Positions 26,641 through 34,867 of a DNA stretch of 64,000 bases are shown here, piece after piece. A program made the position numbers and the translations under genes. Position 1 is the stretch's first letter; each line of letters starts with the position of its first letter. This stretch comes from Cryobacterium sp. PH31-AA6. Lineage in GTDB: Bacteria > Actinomycetota > Actinomycetes > Actinomycetales > Microbacteriaceae. The notes beneath the pieces are model-generated. The model did not search any database. It saw only the letters and a program-made list of their open reading frames with translations, and was not told the DNA's origin. The DNA is taken from the NCBI RefSeq assembly GCF_030063195.1, contig NZ_JASISS010000004.1, positions 1 to 64,000 on the forward strand, written 5' to 3'.

Positions 26641-27573
26641 TCAGGCGACCAGGTCTGCCCGGTGGATCAGGGCGGCGGCGCCGATCAGCGGACCATCCCC
26701 GGAGAGCCCAGAGGGCACGACTCGCACCCGCCTCGCGAACTCGAACACGCTGCGTTCGTTGACGGCCTCTCGTACGAAGTCGAACAGATCTGGAGTCACC
26801 TGGGCGAAACCGCCGCCGATGGCGACGATGTCCAGGTCGACCAGGTTGGTGGCCGAGGCGATTGCCTGGCCGATCGCGCGGCCGCAGCGGCGAACGGCGG
26901 CCACGGCGACCGGGTCACCGGCCGCATACGACGTCGAGAGCTCCTCGCCCGTCGAGCCGGTCCAACCCTGACCGCGGGCCCAGGCGACGGTGCGCGGGCC
27001 GGATGCGACGGCCTCGAGGCAGCCGATCCCGCCGCAGGCGCACCGGTCATCAAAACCGCCGACCTCGATGTGGCCGATGTGCCCGGCATTGCCGCTCGGC
27101 CCCGATACCGTCCTGCCGCCGAGGATGAGGCCGCCGCCGACGCCGGTGGACACGACCATGCCCATCAGGCTGTCCGTGCCCTGCCCCGCCCCGAGCCAGT
27201 GCTCGGCCAGGGTGATGCACAGGCCGTCCAGGCGCACCCGCACCGGGACATCCGGAACCAGCCCGTCGACCAGGTCCCCGAGCGGGTACCCGCGCCAGGC
27301 TGGGAGGTTGAGTGGTGAGACGGTCCCGTTTGCCACGGCGATCGGCCCGGCACTGCCGATGCCGGCGCCGACGAGTTGCCCGTCGGCCGGAAGGCCGGCC
27401 AGGGCGGCGCCGACGGCCGATGTGACGGCGGCGGCGAGCTGGTCGCTCGATGCGGTCGGTCCGGTGGGGGAGCGGTGGCGGCTCGACGTGAGCACGCCGC
27501 CCAGGTCGTCGACGAGGGCAGCCTCGACTTTAGTTCCGCCGAGGTCGACCGCGAGCGCATAGGTGGGAGCCAT
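26641..27573 (-). CDS. ROK family sugar kinase (glucokinase-like)
   Basis: Cytoplasmic ATP-dependent sugar kinase of 310 residues. The ATP site is LAVDLGGTKVEAALVD, and STGVGGGLILGG and GNAGHIGHIEV form the sugar site. The structural zinc motif CACGGIGCLEAVASG is complete (C-X-C-G-X2-G-C-X-E). There is no N-terminal DNA-binding domain, so it is a kinase rather than a ROK repressor. It is divergent from the SorC-type regulator and shares a 107-base gap with inverted repeats, so it may be controlled by that regulator. The sugar (glucose or another hexose) is undecided. Confidence 0.85.
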   Translation of the reverse strand: MAPTYALAVDLGGTKVEAALVDDLGGVLTSSRHRSPTGPTASSDQLAAAVTSAVGAALAGLPADGQLVGAGIGSAGPIAVANGTVSPLNLPAWRGYPLGDLVDGLVPDVPVRVRLDGLCITLAEHWLGAGQGTDSLMGMVVSTGVGGGLILGGRTVSGPSGNAGHIGHIEVGGFDDRCACGGIGCLEAVASGPRTVAWARGQGWTGSTGEELSTSYAAGDPVAVAAVRRCGRAIGQAIASATNLVDLDIVAIGGGFAQVTPDLFDFVREAVNERSVFEFARRVRVVPSGLSGDGPLIGAAALIHRADLVA

Positions 27574-27608
27574 GCTCCGAGCCTAGATCGTGGCGCCGAT
27601 GGACCCCC

Positions 27609-27638
27609 TGCTCATCTGAGCAAGATTCCAAGCAGATG
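27609..27638. promoter_or_regulatory. Candidate operator for the SorC-type regulator
   Basis: Two overlapping inverted repeats occupy the gap between the divergent ROK kinase and regulator genes: TGCTCA-TC-TGAGCA (27,609-27,622) and CATCTG-N14-CAGATG (27,613-27,638). Their position suits autoregulation and control of both genes. Binding is inferred. Confidence 0.45.
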
Positions 27639-27680
27639 TTGATCGGGAGGCGCGCGAGACTTAGGCTGGATTCAAATCGG

Positions 27681-28646
27681 ATGGAGCGCACCAGAGTGAT
27701 CGATAGTGACGAACTACTGTCAATTCGTGCCGCCGAGCTGTACTACGAGGAAAACAGGACGCAGGACGAGATCGGCACACTTCTCCGCCTCACCCGCTGG
27801 AAGGTCGGTCGGCTGCTCGCCCAGGCCAAGGCCAGCGGGTTCATCCGGATCGAGATCGTCCACCCGCGCGCTCGCCGGCTCTCGGTCGAGCGCAGGCTGC
27901 GTGAGGCGACCGGTCTGACGGATGCCATCGTGGTCTCCTCGGCCGGCGTCGCGAGCGACGAGGAACTCCAATCCCGCACCGCGCAGGCCGCGGCGGACTA
28001 TCTCACCGGTCTCCGCCCGGTTCCCCGAACGCTCGGGATCAGCTGGGGCCGCACCCTGCACGAGGTGGGCCTGCACCTCAAGCAGGGTTGGGCGCACGGG
28101 GTCAACGTGGTGCAGATCAACGGCGGCGTCAGCCTGAACCGGCGCGCCGGCACGGCCGCGGCGACCGCGGTGAGCATCGCGCACAAGGGAGCGGGAGCGG
28201 CGACGCTGCTGCCCAGCCCGGCCATCCTCGAACGCCTCGAGACGAAACAGGCGATCGAATCCGACCGTGCCGTCGCCGCCGTGCTCAATCTGGCGACCGC
28301 GGCCTCGGCCTACCTCTTCAGCGCCGGCCAGGCAGACGAGAATTCCGCCCTGGTCGACAGCGGCTACCTCACCGCCGAGCAGGTCGCCGAGCTGGTTCGC
28401 AAGGGTGCCGTCGGTGACATCGTCGGCCGGTACATCGACAGCAACGGCAACATCGTCGACCCGGATCTCGACGGACGCACGCTCGGCATCCAGCTGGAGC
28501 AACTCCGCCAGGCAAAAACGGCGATCGCGGTGATCGCGGGAAGTTCCAAGCACGCCGTCGCCCGCGCCATCGTCGGCAGCGGGCTCTGCAGCATCCTGGT
28601 GACCGACGAAGACACCGCACTCGCCATCCTCGGCGAAGAAGCTTGA
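27681..28646 (+). CDS. SorC/DeoR-type transcriptional regulator of deoxyribose genes
   Basis: A 321-residue regulator. The N-terminal helix-turn-helix (about residues 18-50: YYEENRTQDEIGTLLRLTRWKVGRLLAQA) is followed by a sugar-phosphate effector domain with LGISWGRTLHEV, NGGVSLNRR and AVIAGSSKHAVARAIVGSGL. This is the SorC family, to which the Bacillus deoxyribonucleoside regulator DeoR belongs. It precedes deoC by 25 bases, which supports deoxyribose 5-phosphate or a related sugar phosphate as the effector. I chose the ATG at the start of MERTRVID; a GTG five codons later is a possible alternative. Confidence 0.85.
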   Translation: MERTRVIDSDELLSIRAAELYYEENRTQDEIGTLLRLTRWKVGRLLAQAKASGFIRIEIVHPRARRLSVERRLREATGLTDAIVVSSAGVASDEELQSRTAQAAADYLTGLRPVPRTLGISWGRTLHEVGLHLKQGWAHGVNVVQINGGVSLNRRAGTAAATAVSIAHKGAGAATLLPSPAILERLETKQAIESDRAVAAVLNLATAASAYLFSAGQADENSALVDSGYLTAEQVAELVRKGAVGDIVGRYIDSNGNIVDPDLDGRTLGIQLEQLRQAKTAIAVIAGSSKHAVARAIVGSGLCSILVTDEDTALAILGEEA

Positions 28647-28671
28647 CCAACCCAAACCGCAAGGACGACAG

Positions 28672-29691
28672 ATGACTAGCAGTCAATTGGCCATGGCCCA
28701 GCTGAATACCGGGGAACGCGCTCTCGCGCTCCTGGGCGGCGAAGCCACCGACGCTAACCTGCGTCGGTATCTGCACGGGATCCCCGGGATCGACGCCGTC
28801 GGCCTCGAGCAGCGTGCCGCAGACCTCGGGTCGCGCTCGGTGAAGACCAGCTCGAAGAAGTGGGCGCTCGACAAGATCATCAGCCTGATCGACCTCACCA
28901 CCCTGGAGGGTGCGGACACCCCCGGCAAGGTGCGTTCCCTGGTCGGCAAGGCCCTCACTCCCGACGCGGGTGACCCTGCCTGCCCGAGGGTCGCCGCCGT
29001 CTGCGTCTACGGCGATCTGGTTCCCGTGGCCGTCGAGGCGCTGGGTTCCGCGCACGCCGCCGGTTCCGACGTCGGCATCAACGTCGCCGCCGTCGCCACG
29101 GCATTCCCGAGCGGGCGCGCTTCGCTCGCCGTCAAGCTCGCGGATGTCGGCGACGCCGTCCGTGCCGGAGCCGACGAGATCGACATGGTCATCGACCGTG
29201 GCGCGTTCCTGTCCGGTCGGTTCGGCCAGGTCTACGACGAGATCGTCGCGGTCAAGGAAGCCTGCCGTCGCGTCGACGGAAGCTACGCCCACCTCAAGGT
29301 GATCCTTGAAACCGGGGAATTGAACACCTACGACAACGTGCGTCGTGCGTCGTGGCTGGCCATCCTGGCCGGCGGCGACTTCATCAAGACCTCCACCGGC
29401 AAGATGGCGCCGGCGGCGACGCTCCCGGTCACCCTGTCGATGCTCGAGGTCGTGCGGGACTGGAAACGCCTCACCGGGGCCAGGGTCGGCGTCAAGCCGG
29501 CCGGCGGCATCCGCACCTCCAAGGACGCCATCAAGTACGTCGTGACCGTGGCCGAGACCGTTGGCGAGGAATGGCTCACCCCGAGCCTGTTCCGGTTCGG
29601 CGCCTCCAGCCTGCTCAACGACGTGCTCATGCAGCGCCAGAAGATGACCACCGGGCACTACTCCGGCCCCGACTACGTGACGATCGATTAA
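28672..29691 (+). CDS. deoC: Deoxyribose-phosphate aldolase
   Basis: Class I aldolase that splits 2-deoxyribose 5-phosphate into glyceraldehyde 3-phosphate and acetaldehyde. The Schiff-base Lys239 is in GGDFIKTSTGK. A second active-site lysine is in GVKPAGGIRT, and the DEIDMVIDRG strand is present. At 339 residues it is about 90-120 longer than the compact bacterial type; an N-terminal extension of about 65 residues makes it resemble the long form found in eukaryotes and many actinobacteria. It is followed 11 bases later by an aldehyde dehydrogenase, the obvious sink for the acetaldehyde. Confidence 0.95.
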   Translation: MTSSQLAMAQLNTGERALALLGGEATDANLRRYLHGIPGIDAVGLEQRAADLGSRSVKTSSKKWALDKIISLIDLTTLEGADTPGKVRSLVGKALTPDAGDPACPRVAAVCVYGDLVPVAVEALGSAHAAGSDVGINVAAVATAFPSGRASLAVKLADVGDAVRAGADEIDMVIDRGAFLSGRFGQVYDEIVAVKEACRRVDGSYAHLKVILETGELNTYDNVRRASWLAILAGGDFIKTSTGKMAPAATLPVTLSMLEVVRDWKRLTGARVGVKPAGGIRTSKDAIKYVVTVAETVGEEWLTPSLFRFGASSLLNDVLMQRQKMTTGHYSGPDYVTID

Positions 29692-29702
29692 GGAATCACC
29701 AA

Positions 29703-31238
29703 ATGAGCTTTCTTGACTACGCTCCGGCACCGGAGTCCCAGGCGCTGCTGAACCTCCGGTCGGACTACGGCCTGTTCATCAACGGCGAGTTCGTCGCCGG
29801 TCGCGGCGAACCGTTCCAGACCATCAACCCGGCCACCGAGAAGCCGATCGCCCTGATCGCACACGCCAACACGGCGGATGTCGACGCCGCCGTCGCCTCG
29901 GCCCGCCGCGCCTACGACCGCACCTGGTCCAAGCTCTCCGGCAGCGACCGCGGCAAGTACCTCTTTCGGATCGCGCGTCTCGTGCAGGAACGGGCCCGCG
30001 AACTCGCCGTCGCCGAGACCCTCGACAACGGCAAGCCGATCAAGGAGAGCCGCGACGTCGACGTGCCCCTCGTCGCCGCGTGGTTCTTCTACTACGCGGG
30101 CTGGGCAGACAAGCTCGACCACGCCGGTGTCGGTCCGACCCCGTCCTCCCGCGGTGTCGCCGCCCAGGTGATCCCGTGGAACTTCCCGCTCCTCATGCTC
30201 GCCTGGAAGATCGCCCCCGCGCTGGCGGCCGGCAACACGGTCGTGCTCAAGCCCGCCGAGACCACCTCCCTGACCGCCCTGTTGTTCGCCGAGATCCTGC
30301 AGCAGGCCGATCTGCCCGCCGGAGTCGTGAACATCGTCACCGGGGGCCGGGAAACCGGGCAAGCCCTGGTCGGCCACCCCGACGTCAACCTCGTCGCCTT
30401 CACCGGTTCGACCGGAGCCGGCCGGGCAATCGCCCGTTCCGTGGCCGGCACCGACAAGAAGGTCATTCTCGAGCTCGGCGGCAAGGCGGCGAACATCGTC
30501 TTCGACGACGCGCCGATCGACCAGGCCATCGAGGGCATCGTCAACGGGATCTTCTTCAACCAGGGTCACGTCTGCTGCGCGGGAAGCCGCCTGCTGGTGC
30601 AGGAGAGCATCCACGACGACGTCATCGACCGGCTCAAGCAGCGCCTTTCGACGCTGCGCCTCGGCGACCCGCTCGACAAGAACACCGACATCGGCGCGAT
30701 CAACAGCGCCGACCAGCTGCGCCGCATCCGAGAACTCACCGACATCGGCGAGCAGGAGGGCGGCGAACGCTGGAGCCCCGCCTGCGTGCTGCCCGAGAGC
30801 GGCTTCTGGTTCGCGCCGACCATCTTCACCAATGTCTCGACCAGCCACCGCATCGCCCGGGACGAGGTCTTCGGGCCCGTGCTGTCCGTGCTCACGTTCC
30901 GCACCCCCGCCGAGGCCATCGCCAAGGCGAACAACACGCCATACGGTTTGTCCGCGGGAATCTGGTCCGAGAAGGGCAGCCGCATCCTGGCCGTCGCCGA
31001 CAAACTGCGCGCCGGCGTGATCTGGGCGAACACCTTCAACCGGTTCGACCCGGCCAGCCCGTTCGGTGGCTACAAGGAGTCCGGCTACGGACGCGAGGGC
31101 GGCCGCCACGGCCTGGCCTCGTACCTCAAGCCCGCCTCGGGCCGGTCCGCCGCCCGCACCGTCGCGGCGGCTCCCGCCGAAGCCTCGCCCGAACTCGACG
31201 CGAAGGCCGCCGTTTCACGAAAGAAGGCCGCAAAGTGA
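29703..31238 (+). CDS. Aldehyde dehydrogenase (full length)
   Basis: NAD(P)-dependent aldehyde dehydrogenase of 511 residues. It shows the oxyanion Asn in VIPWNFPLL, cofactor-binding VVLKPAE and FTGSTGAGRAIA, general-base Glu257 in LELGGKAANIV, and the nucleophile in GHVCCAGSR (Cys291/Cys292). A C-terminal Ala/Lys-rich tail of about 35 residues is extra to the family. It probably oxidises the acetaldehyde made by DeoC to acetate. Its stop overlaps the GTG of the next gene (GTGA), so the two ALDH proteins are made together. Confidence 0.93.
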   Translation: MSFLDYAPAPESQALLNLRSDYGLFINGEFVAGRGEPFQTINPATEKPIALIAHANTADVDAAVASARRAYDRTWSKLSGSDRGKYLFRIARLVQERARELAVAETLDNGKPIKESRDVDVPLVAAWFFYYAGWADKLDHAGVGPTPSSRGVAAQVIPWNFPLLMLAWKIAPALAAGNTVVLKPAETTSLTALLFAEILQQADLPAGVVNIVTGGRETGQALVGHPDVNLVAFTGSTGAGRAIARSVAGTDKKVILELGGKAANIVFDDAPIDQAIEGIVNGIFFNQGHVCCAGSRLLVQESIHDDVIDRLKQRLSTLRLGDPLDKNTDIGAINSADQLRRIRELTDIGEQEGGERWSPACVLPESGFWFAPTIFTNVSTSHRIARDEVFGPVLSVLTFRTPAEAIAKANNTPYGLSAGIWSEKGSRILAVADKLRAGVIWANTFNRFDPASPFGGYKESGYGREGGRHGLASYLKPASGRSAARTVAAAPAEASPELDAKAAVSRKKAAK

Positions 31239-32098
31239 CCCGCCTCGCCGTTCCCAAGACCTACAAGCTCTACATCGGCGGGAAGTTCCCGCGCAGCGAG
31301 TCCGGCCGGGTCTACGAGATCCGCTCGCACGGCGGAGACTTCCTCGCCAACGCGGCGCAGGCCAGCCGCAAGGATGCCCGTGACGCGGTCGTCGCCGCAC
31401 GGTCAGCCCTCGGCGGCTGGGCAGGCGCCACCGCGTACAACCGCGGCCAGGTGCTCTACCGGATTGCCGAGCTCCTCGAGGGCCGCCGCGTGCAGTTCAT
31501 CGACGAGATCGTGCAGACCGAGGGTGTGACGCCCGCTGCGGCATCCGCTCAGGTCGACGAGGCGATCGACCGCTGGGTCTGGTACGCCGGCTGGGCCGAC
31601 AAGTACGTGCAGGTTGCCGGCAACGCGAACCCGGTCTCCGGGCCGTATTTCAACATCTCGGTGCCGGAGCCGACGGGCGTCGTCGCGATCATCGCCCCGC
31701 AGTCCGGCGGTTCGCTGCTCGGGCTGGTCAGCGCGGTCGCCCCGGCACTGGTCGCCGGCAACACGGTCGTCGTCATCGCCAACGAGAAGATGCCGCTGTC
31801 CGCGGTCAGTCTCGGCGAGGTGCTCGCCACCAGCGACGTGCCGGGCGGGGTCGTGAACATCCTCACCGGTTCGCCCGCCGAGATGGCGCCGTGGCTGGCC
31901 AGCCACGCGGACGTGAACGCCATCGACCTGGTCGGGGCGGGCGAGCTCGACTGGGTCCACCTGCAGATCGATGCCGCCGAGACCCTCACCCGGGTGTTGC
32001 AGCCCGAGAACGGTCCGGATGCCGCGAGCCCCTCGCTCGCCCGCATCGTCGCGTTCACGGAGACCAAGACGATCTGGCACACCAAGGGCCTGATCTAG
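31235..32098 (+). CDS. Truncated aldehyde dehydrogenase homologue without catalytic domain
   Basis: A 287-residue protein clearly homologous to the cofactor-binding half of aldehyde dehydrogenases: KTYKLYIGGKFPRSESGRVYEI at the start, WVWYAGWADKY, EPTGVVAIIAPQSG in place of the WNFP segment, and ALVAGNTVVVIANE. It ends before the region of the general-base Glu and nucleophilic Cys, and the WN pair is replaced by QS, so it cannot be a normal dehydrogenase. The reading frame is clean and coupled to the full-length enzyme (GTGA). It therefore looks like a maintained partner or regulatory subunit rather than a broken gene. Function unknown. Confidence 0.8.
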   Translation: MTRLAVPKTYKLYIGGKFPRSESGRVYEIRSHGGDFLANAAQASRKDARDAVVAARSALGGWAGATAYNRGQVLYRIAELLEGRRVQFIDEIVQTEGVTPAAASAQVDEAIDRWVWYAGWADKYVQVAGNANPVSGPYFNISVPEPTGVVAIIAPQSGGSLLGLVSAVAPALVAGNTVVVIANEKMPLSAVSLGEVLATSDVPGGVVNILTGSPAEMAPWLASHADVNAIDLVGAGELDWVHLQIDAAETLTRVLQPENGPDAASPSLARIVAFTETKTIWHTKGLI

Positions 32099-32108
32099 GT
32101 CACCAGGA

Positions 32109-32170
32109 TCTCGACAAGCTCGATCACCGCTCGACAAGCTCGATCACCCCGGTGGTCGAGCTTGTCGAGA
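32109..32170. repeat. CTCGACAAGCTCG element: two direct copies and one inverted copy
   Basis: CTCGACAAGCTCGATCACC appears at 32,110-32,128 and 32,130-32,148. Its near complement, GGTGGTCGAGCTTGTCGAG, follows two bases later. The block forms a strong hairpin in the 74-base gap between two convergent genes and may end transcription from both sides. A further copy is at 25,661-25,680. Confidence 0.75.
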
Positions 32171-32172
32171 CC

Positions 32173-33543
32173 CTACGCCTCGTGCGGCCGGTCGGTGTTG
32201 TCGTCGCGCAGCAGGTCCTCGAGCGCCTGGTCGATCTCGTCGAGCACGGGCTCCGAGCCCTGGGCCGACCCGGTCAGCCGGGCGACCAGGCTCTTCGGGT
32301 CGTCGAGGTCGGCGCTCGTGGGCAGCAGGTCGGGGTGCGCCCAGAGTTCGTCGCGTCCCTCGTTGCCGACGGCATCTGTCACGGCCTGCCACATTGCCGC
32401 GGCCTCCCGCAGCCGGCGTGGCCGGAGTTCCAGGCCGACCAGGGTGGAGAACGCGGATTCGGCGGGGCCGCCGGACGCCCGGCGACGCTTCACGGTTTCG
32501 GCGATCGCGTCGGCCTTCGGCAGCCGTTCGGTCGCCTCCAGCGTGACCACGTCGACCCAGCCCTCGACCAGGGCGAGCATGGTCTCCAGCCGATCGAGCG
32601 CCGCCAGTTGGGCGTCGGTCTTGGGCGGGATCAGCGAACCGTTCACCATCGCCTGGCGCAGTTCCTCCGGGTTGGACGGGTCGAAGCCCTCGGCCAGTTC
32701 CTCGAGCCGACCGGTGTCGATGTGGATCCCGCGCGCGAAGTCGGTGATGGAACTGACCAGGTGAAGCCGGAGCCAGCGGGAATGCCGGAACAACCGTGCG
32801 TGCGCGAGCTCACGGACGGCCAGGTAGATCTGCACCTGGTCGATGGGCACGTCGAGGCCTTCGCCGAACTCGGCGACATTCTGGGGCAGCAGTGCCGCCA
32901 CCTGGTCGCTGAGCAGGGGGATCCCGACGTCGCCGCCGGAGACGACCTCGCTTGCGAGCTGGCCGACGACCTGCCCGAGCTGCATCGCGAACAGGGTTCC
33001 GCCGATGCTGCGCATGACCTGGCTCGCGCCGGCCATCATGCCCTGCAGTTCCTCCGGGGCCTGTTCGGTGAGCACCCGGGTGAGCGAATCGGAGATGCTC
33101 GTCGCGACCGGCTCGGCCAACTGGGTCCACAGCGGCATGGTTGCGGTGACCCATTCCTTGCGGGTCATCAGTCGCGGCGACGTGGTGAGTTCGGCGACGG
33201 AGATCACGTCGTCCAACCAGAGGGCGGCAACGTGGAAGGCCTGGTCGAGCTCGGCTCGCTCCTTCGGGGTCGGAGCAAGGGCCCCGGCCGCGGCGCGTTC
33301 CTGACCCTGGCTGAGGGCGATGTCCCAGTTGATTCCGCCGTCGACGCCGCCCTGCAGGGCGCCCTGCAACTGGCTCATCAGCGCGGCAATGCTCGCGGGG
33401 TCACTGGGAAGTCCCGCAGCACCGGCGAGCTGGCTCGGATCAATCGACGACTTCCCTGACAGGATGTCGCGCAGCATGTCCCTGAATTCGTCTTCTGGAT
33501 TGTGACCCTCTTCGGGTCGTGAGTCGTCGGCCACTTCAGGCAC
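32173..33543 (-). CDS. DUF2342 family protein (annotated in databases as zinc-dependent metalloprotease)
   Basis: A 456-residue protein of the actinobacterial DUF2342 family. Most of it is helical. Recognisable pieces are FHVAALWLDDVISVAELT, the MRSIGGTLFAMQLGQVVGQLASEVVSGGDVGIPLL core, VRELAHARLFRHSRWLRLHL and TMLALVEGWVDVVTLEA. The family is called a metalloprotease, but no plain HExxH is visible here, so activity is unproven. The GTG start faces the S16 protease gene across 115 bases. This divergent arrangement beside the S16 and UPF0182 genes is conserved in actinobacteria. Confidence 0.8.
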   Translation of the reverse strand: MPEVADDSRPEEGHNPEDEFRDMLRDILSGKSSIDPSQLAGAAGLPSDPASIAALMSQLQGALQGGVDGGINWDIALSQGQERAAAGALAPTPKERAELDQAFHVAALWLDDVISVAELTTSPRLMTRKEWVTATMPLWTQLAEPVATSISDSLTRVLTEQAPEELQGMMAGASQVMRSIGGTLFAMQLGQVVGQLASEVVSGGDVGIPLLSDQVAALLPQNVAEFGEGLDVPIDQVQIYLAVRELAHARLFRHSRWLRLHLVSSITDFARGIHIDTGRLEELAEGFDPSNPEELRQAMVNGSLIPPKTDAQLAALDRLETMLALVEGWVDVVTLEATERLPKADAIAETVKRRRASGGPAESAFSTLVGLELRPRRLREAAAMWQAVTDAVGNEGRDELWAHPDLLPTSADLDDPKSLVARLTGSAQGSEPVLDEIDQALEDLLRDDNTDRPHEA

Positions 33544-33658
33544 CTCTCAGTCGCGTGCCTCTACGCTATCCGGAGATCGCCTGTCCGAGCTGGGAAATGT
33601 CCCACGCCGGCTGGTCTGGTGTCCGCCTGTCGCGAACACGCAACATGGAAGGAACCCG

Positions 33659-34771
33659 GTGGCCCTTTTCACCGATGACGCGCCGTCGTCCGGCGAACAT
33701 TCCCCGCGCCCGGGCCGAGCCGGAAGCGTCGGCTGGATCGTGCTCGCGGTGGCCCTCGGGATCGGTCTCATCCTCGGCGTGACCCCCTCTCCATACGTGA
33801 TCGAGAAGCCGGGTCCGGTCTACAACACGATCGGCACGGCCCAGCACAACGGCAAAGAGACGCCCCTGATCACCATCCCCGGCGAGAAGGTCTACCCGAC
33901 GGAAGGCAGCCTCGACCTGCTCACGGTGTCGCTGGTCGGCAACCCGGAGAACCGGCCGAGCTGGCTGAACGTCGCGGCGGCCTGGTTTGATCCCAGCCAG
34001 GCGGTCATCCCGATTGACGCCGCCTTCCCGCCGAGTGTCACGACCAAGCAGCGTGACTCTCAGAACCAGGCGTTGATGGTCAATTCGCAACAGGATGCCA
34101 TCGCCGCGGCCCTGACCAGCCTCGGCTATGACTATCCGACGCTGGTCTCCGTCGTGTCACTGCCCAAGGACTCGCCGGCCGCCGGGATCATGAAGGCGGG
34201 CGACCAGGTCGTCTCCGTCAACGGCTCCGCCGTTGCCGACATCGTCGCGCTCCGTCAGGCCCTCAAAACGAACGGCACGGGGAAGCCGGCGAGCATCGGC
34301 ATCGTGCGCGACGGCACGGCGCTCACCGTGGACGTCACCCCGGAGGAGTCCTCTGGTGCCGTCGTCGTCGGCATCAACGTCACGACGTCCTACGACTTCC
34401 CGTTCGAGGTGAAGATCCAGCTCGACCAGGTTGGCGGGCCGAGCGCCGGAATGATGTTCGCCCTGGGAATCATCGACAAGCTCACACCCGGCGCCATCCA
34501 GGGCGGGGCGGATGTCGCGGGCACCGGAACCATCGACCAGACCGGAACGATCGGCCCGATCGGGGGCATCCGTCAGAAACTCACGGCCGCCAGCGACGCT
34601 GGCGTGGACTGGTTCCTGGCGCCGGCGGGCAATTGCGATGAGGTCACCGGGAACATCCCCGACGGGCTCAATGTCTTCGCGGTCAAGACGCTGGACGACT
34701 CGCTGGCGGTGCTCGACGCCATCCGCACCGACGGTGACCTGGCCAAGCTGCCCATCTGCCCGACTGACTAG
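33659..34771 (+). CDS. PDZ and Lon-like (S16) serine protease, YlbL type
   Basis: Membrane-anchored protease of 370 residues. A cytoplasmic N terminus is followed by one membrane helix (about 24-42) and an outside part. That part holds a PDZ domain near residues 160-230 (GIMKAGDQVVSVNGSAV) and a Lon-type proteolytic domain with catalytic Ser262 (GGPSAGMMFALG) and Lys307 (GGIRQKLTAA). There is no ATPase domain, as expected for the YlbL/Rv3194c group. GTG start. It is followed by UPF0182 in the same direction, an association conserved in actinobacteria. Substrates are unknown. Confidence 0.9.
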   Translation: MALFTDDAPSSGEHSPRPGRAGSVGWIVLAVALGIGLILGVTPSPYVIEKPGPVYNTIGTAQHNGKETPLITIPGEKVYPTEGSLDLLTVSLVGNPENRPSWLNVAAAWFDPSQAVIPIDAAFPPSVTTKQRDSQNQALMVNSQQDAIAAALTSLGYDYPTLVSVVSLPKDSPAAGIMKAGDQVVSVNGSAVADIVALRQALKTNGTGKPASIGIVRDGTALTVDVTPEESSGAVVVGINVTTSYDFPFEVKIQLDQVGGPSAGMMFALGIIDKLTPGAIQGGADVAGTGTIDQTGTIGPIGGIRQKLTAASDAGVDWFLAPAGNCDEVTGNIPDGLNVFAVKTLDDSLAVLDAIRTDGDLAKLPICPTD

Positions 34772-34867
34772 ACCGTTACCAGCCTCCCGGTCAATGTGGA
34801 GGTATGGGCCGAAAGCCCTGTCTAGACTGGAGGTTGACCCTTTCCGGCGAGAGCAAGAGGCTAATTC

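Noticed and set aside
31235..32098. Second ALDH gene as a frameshifted pseudogene
   Set aside because: After its stop only repeat hairpins follow, with no remnant of the missing catalytic half in any frame. The frame before is clean and translationally coupled.
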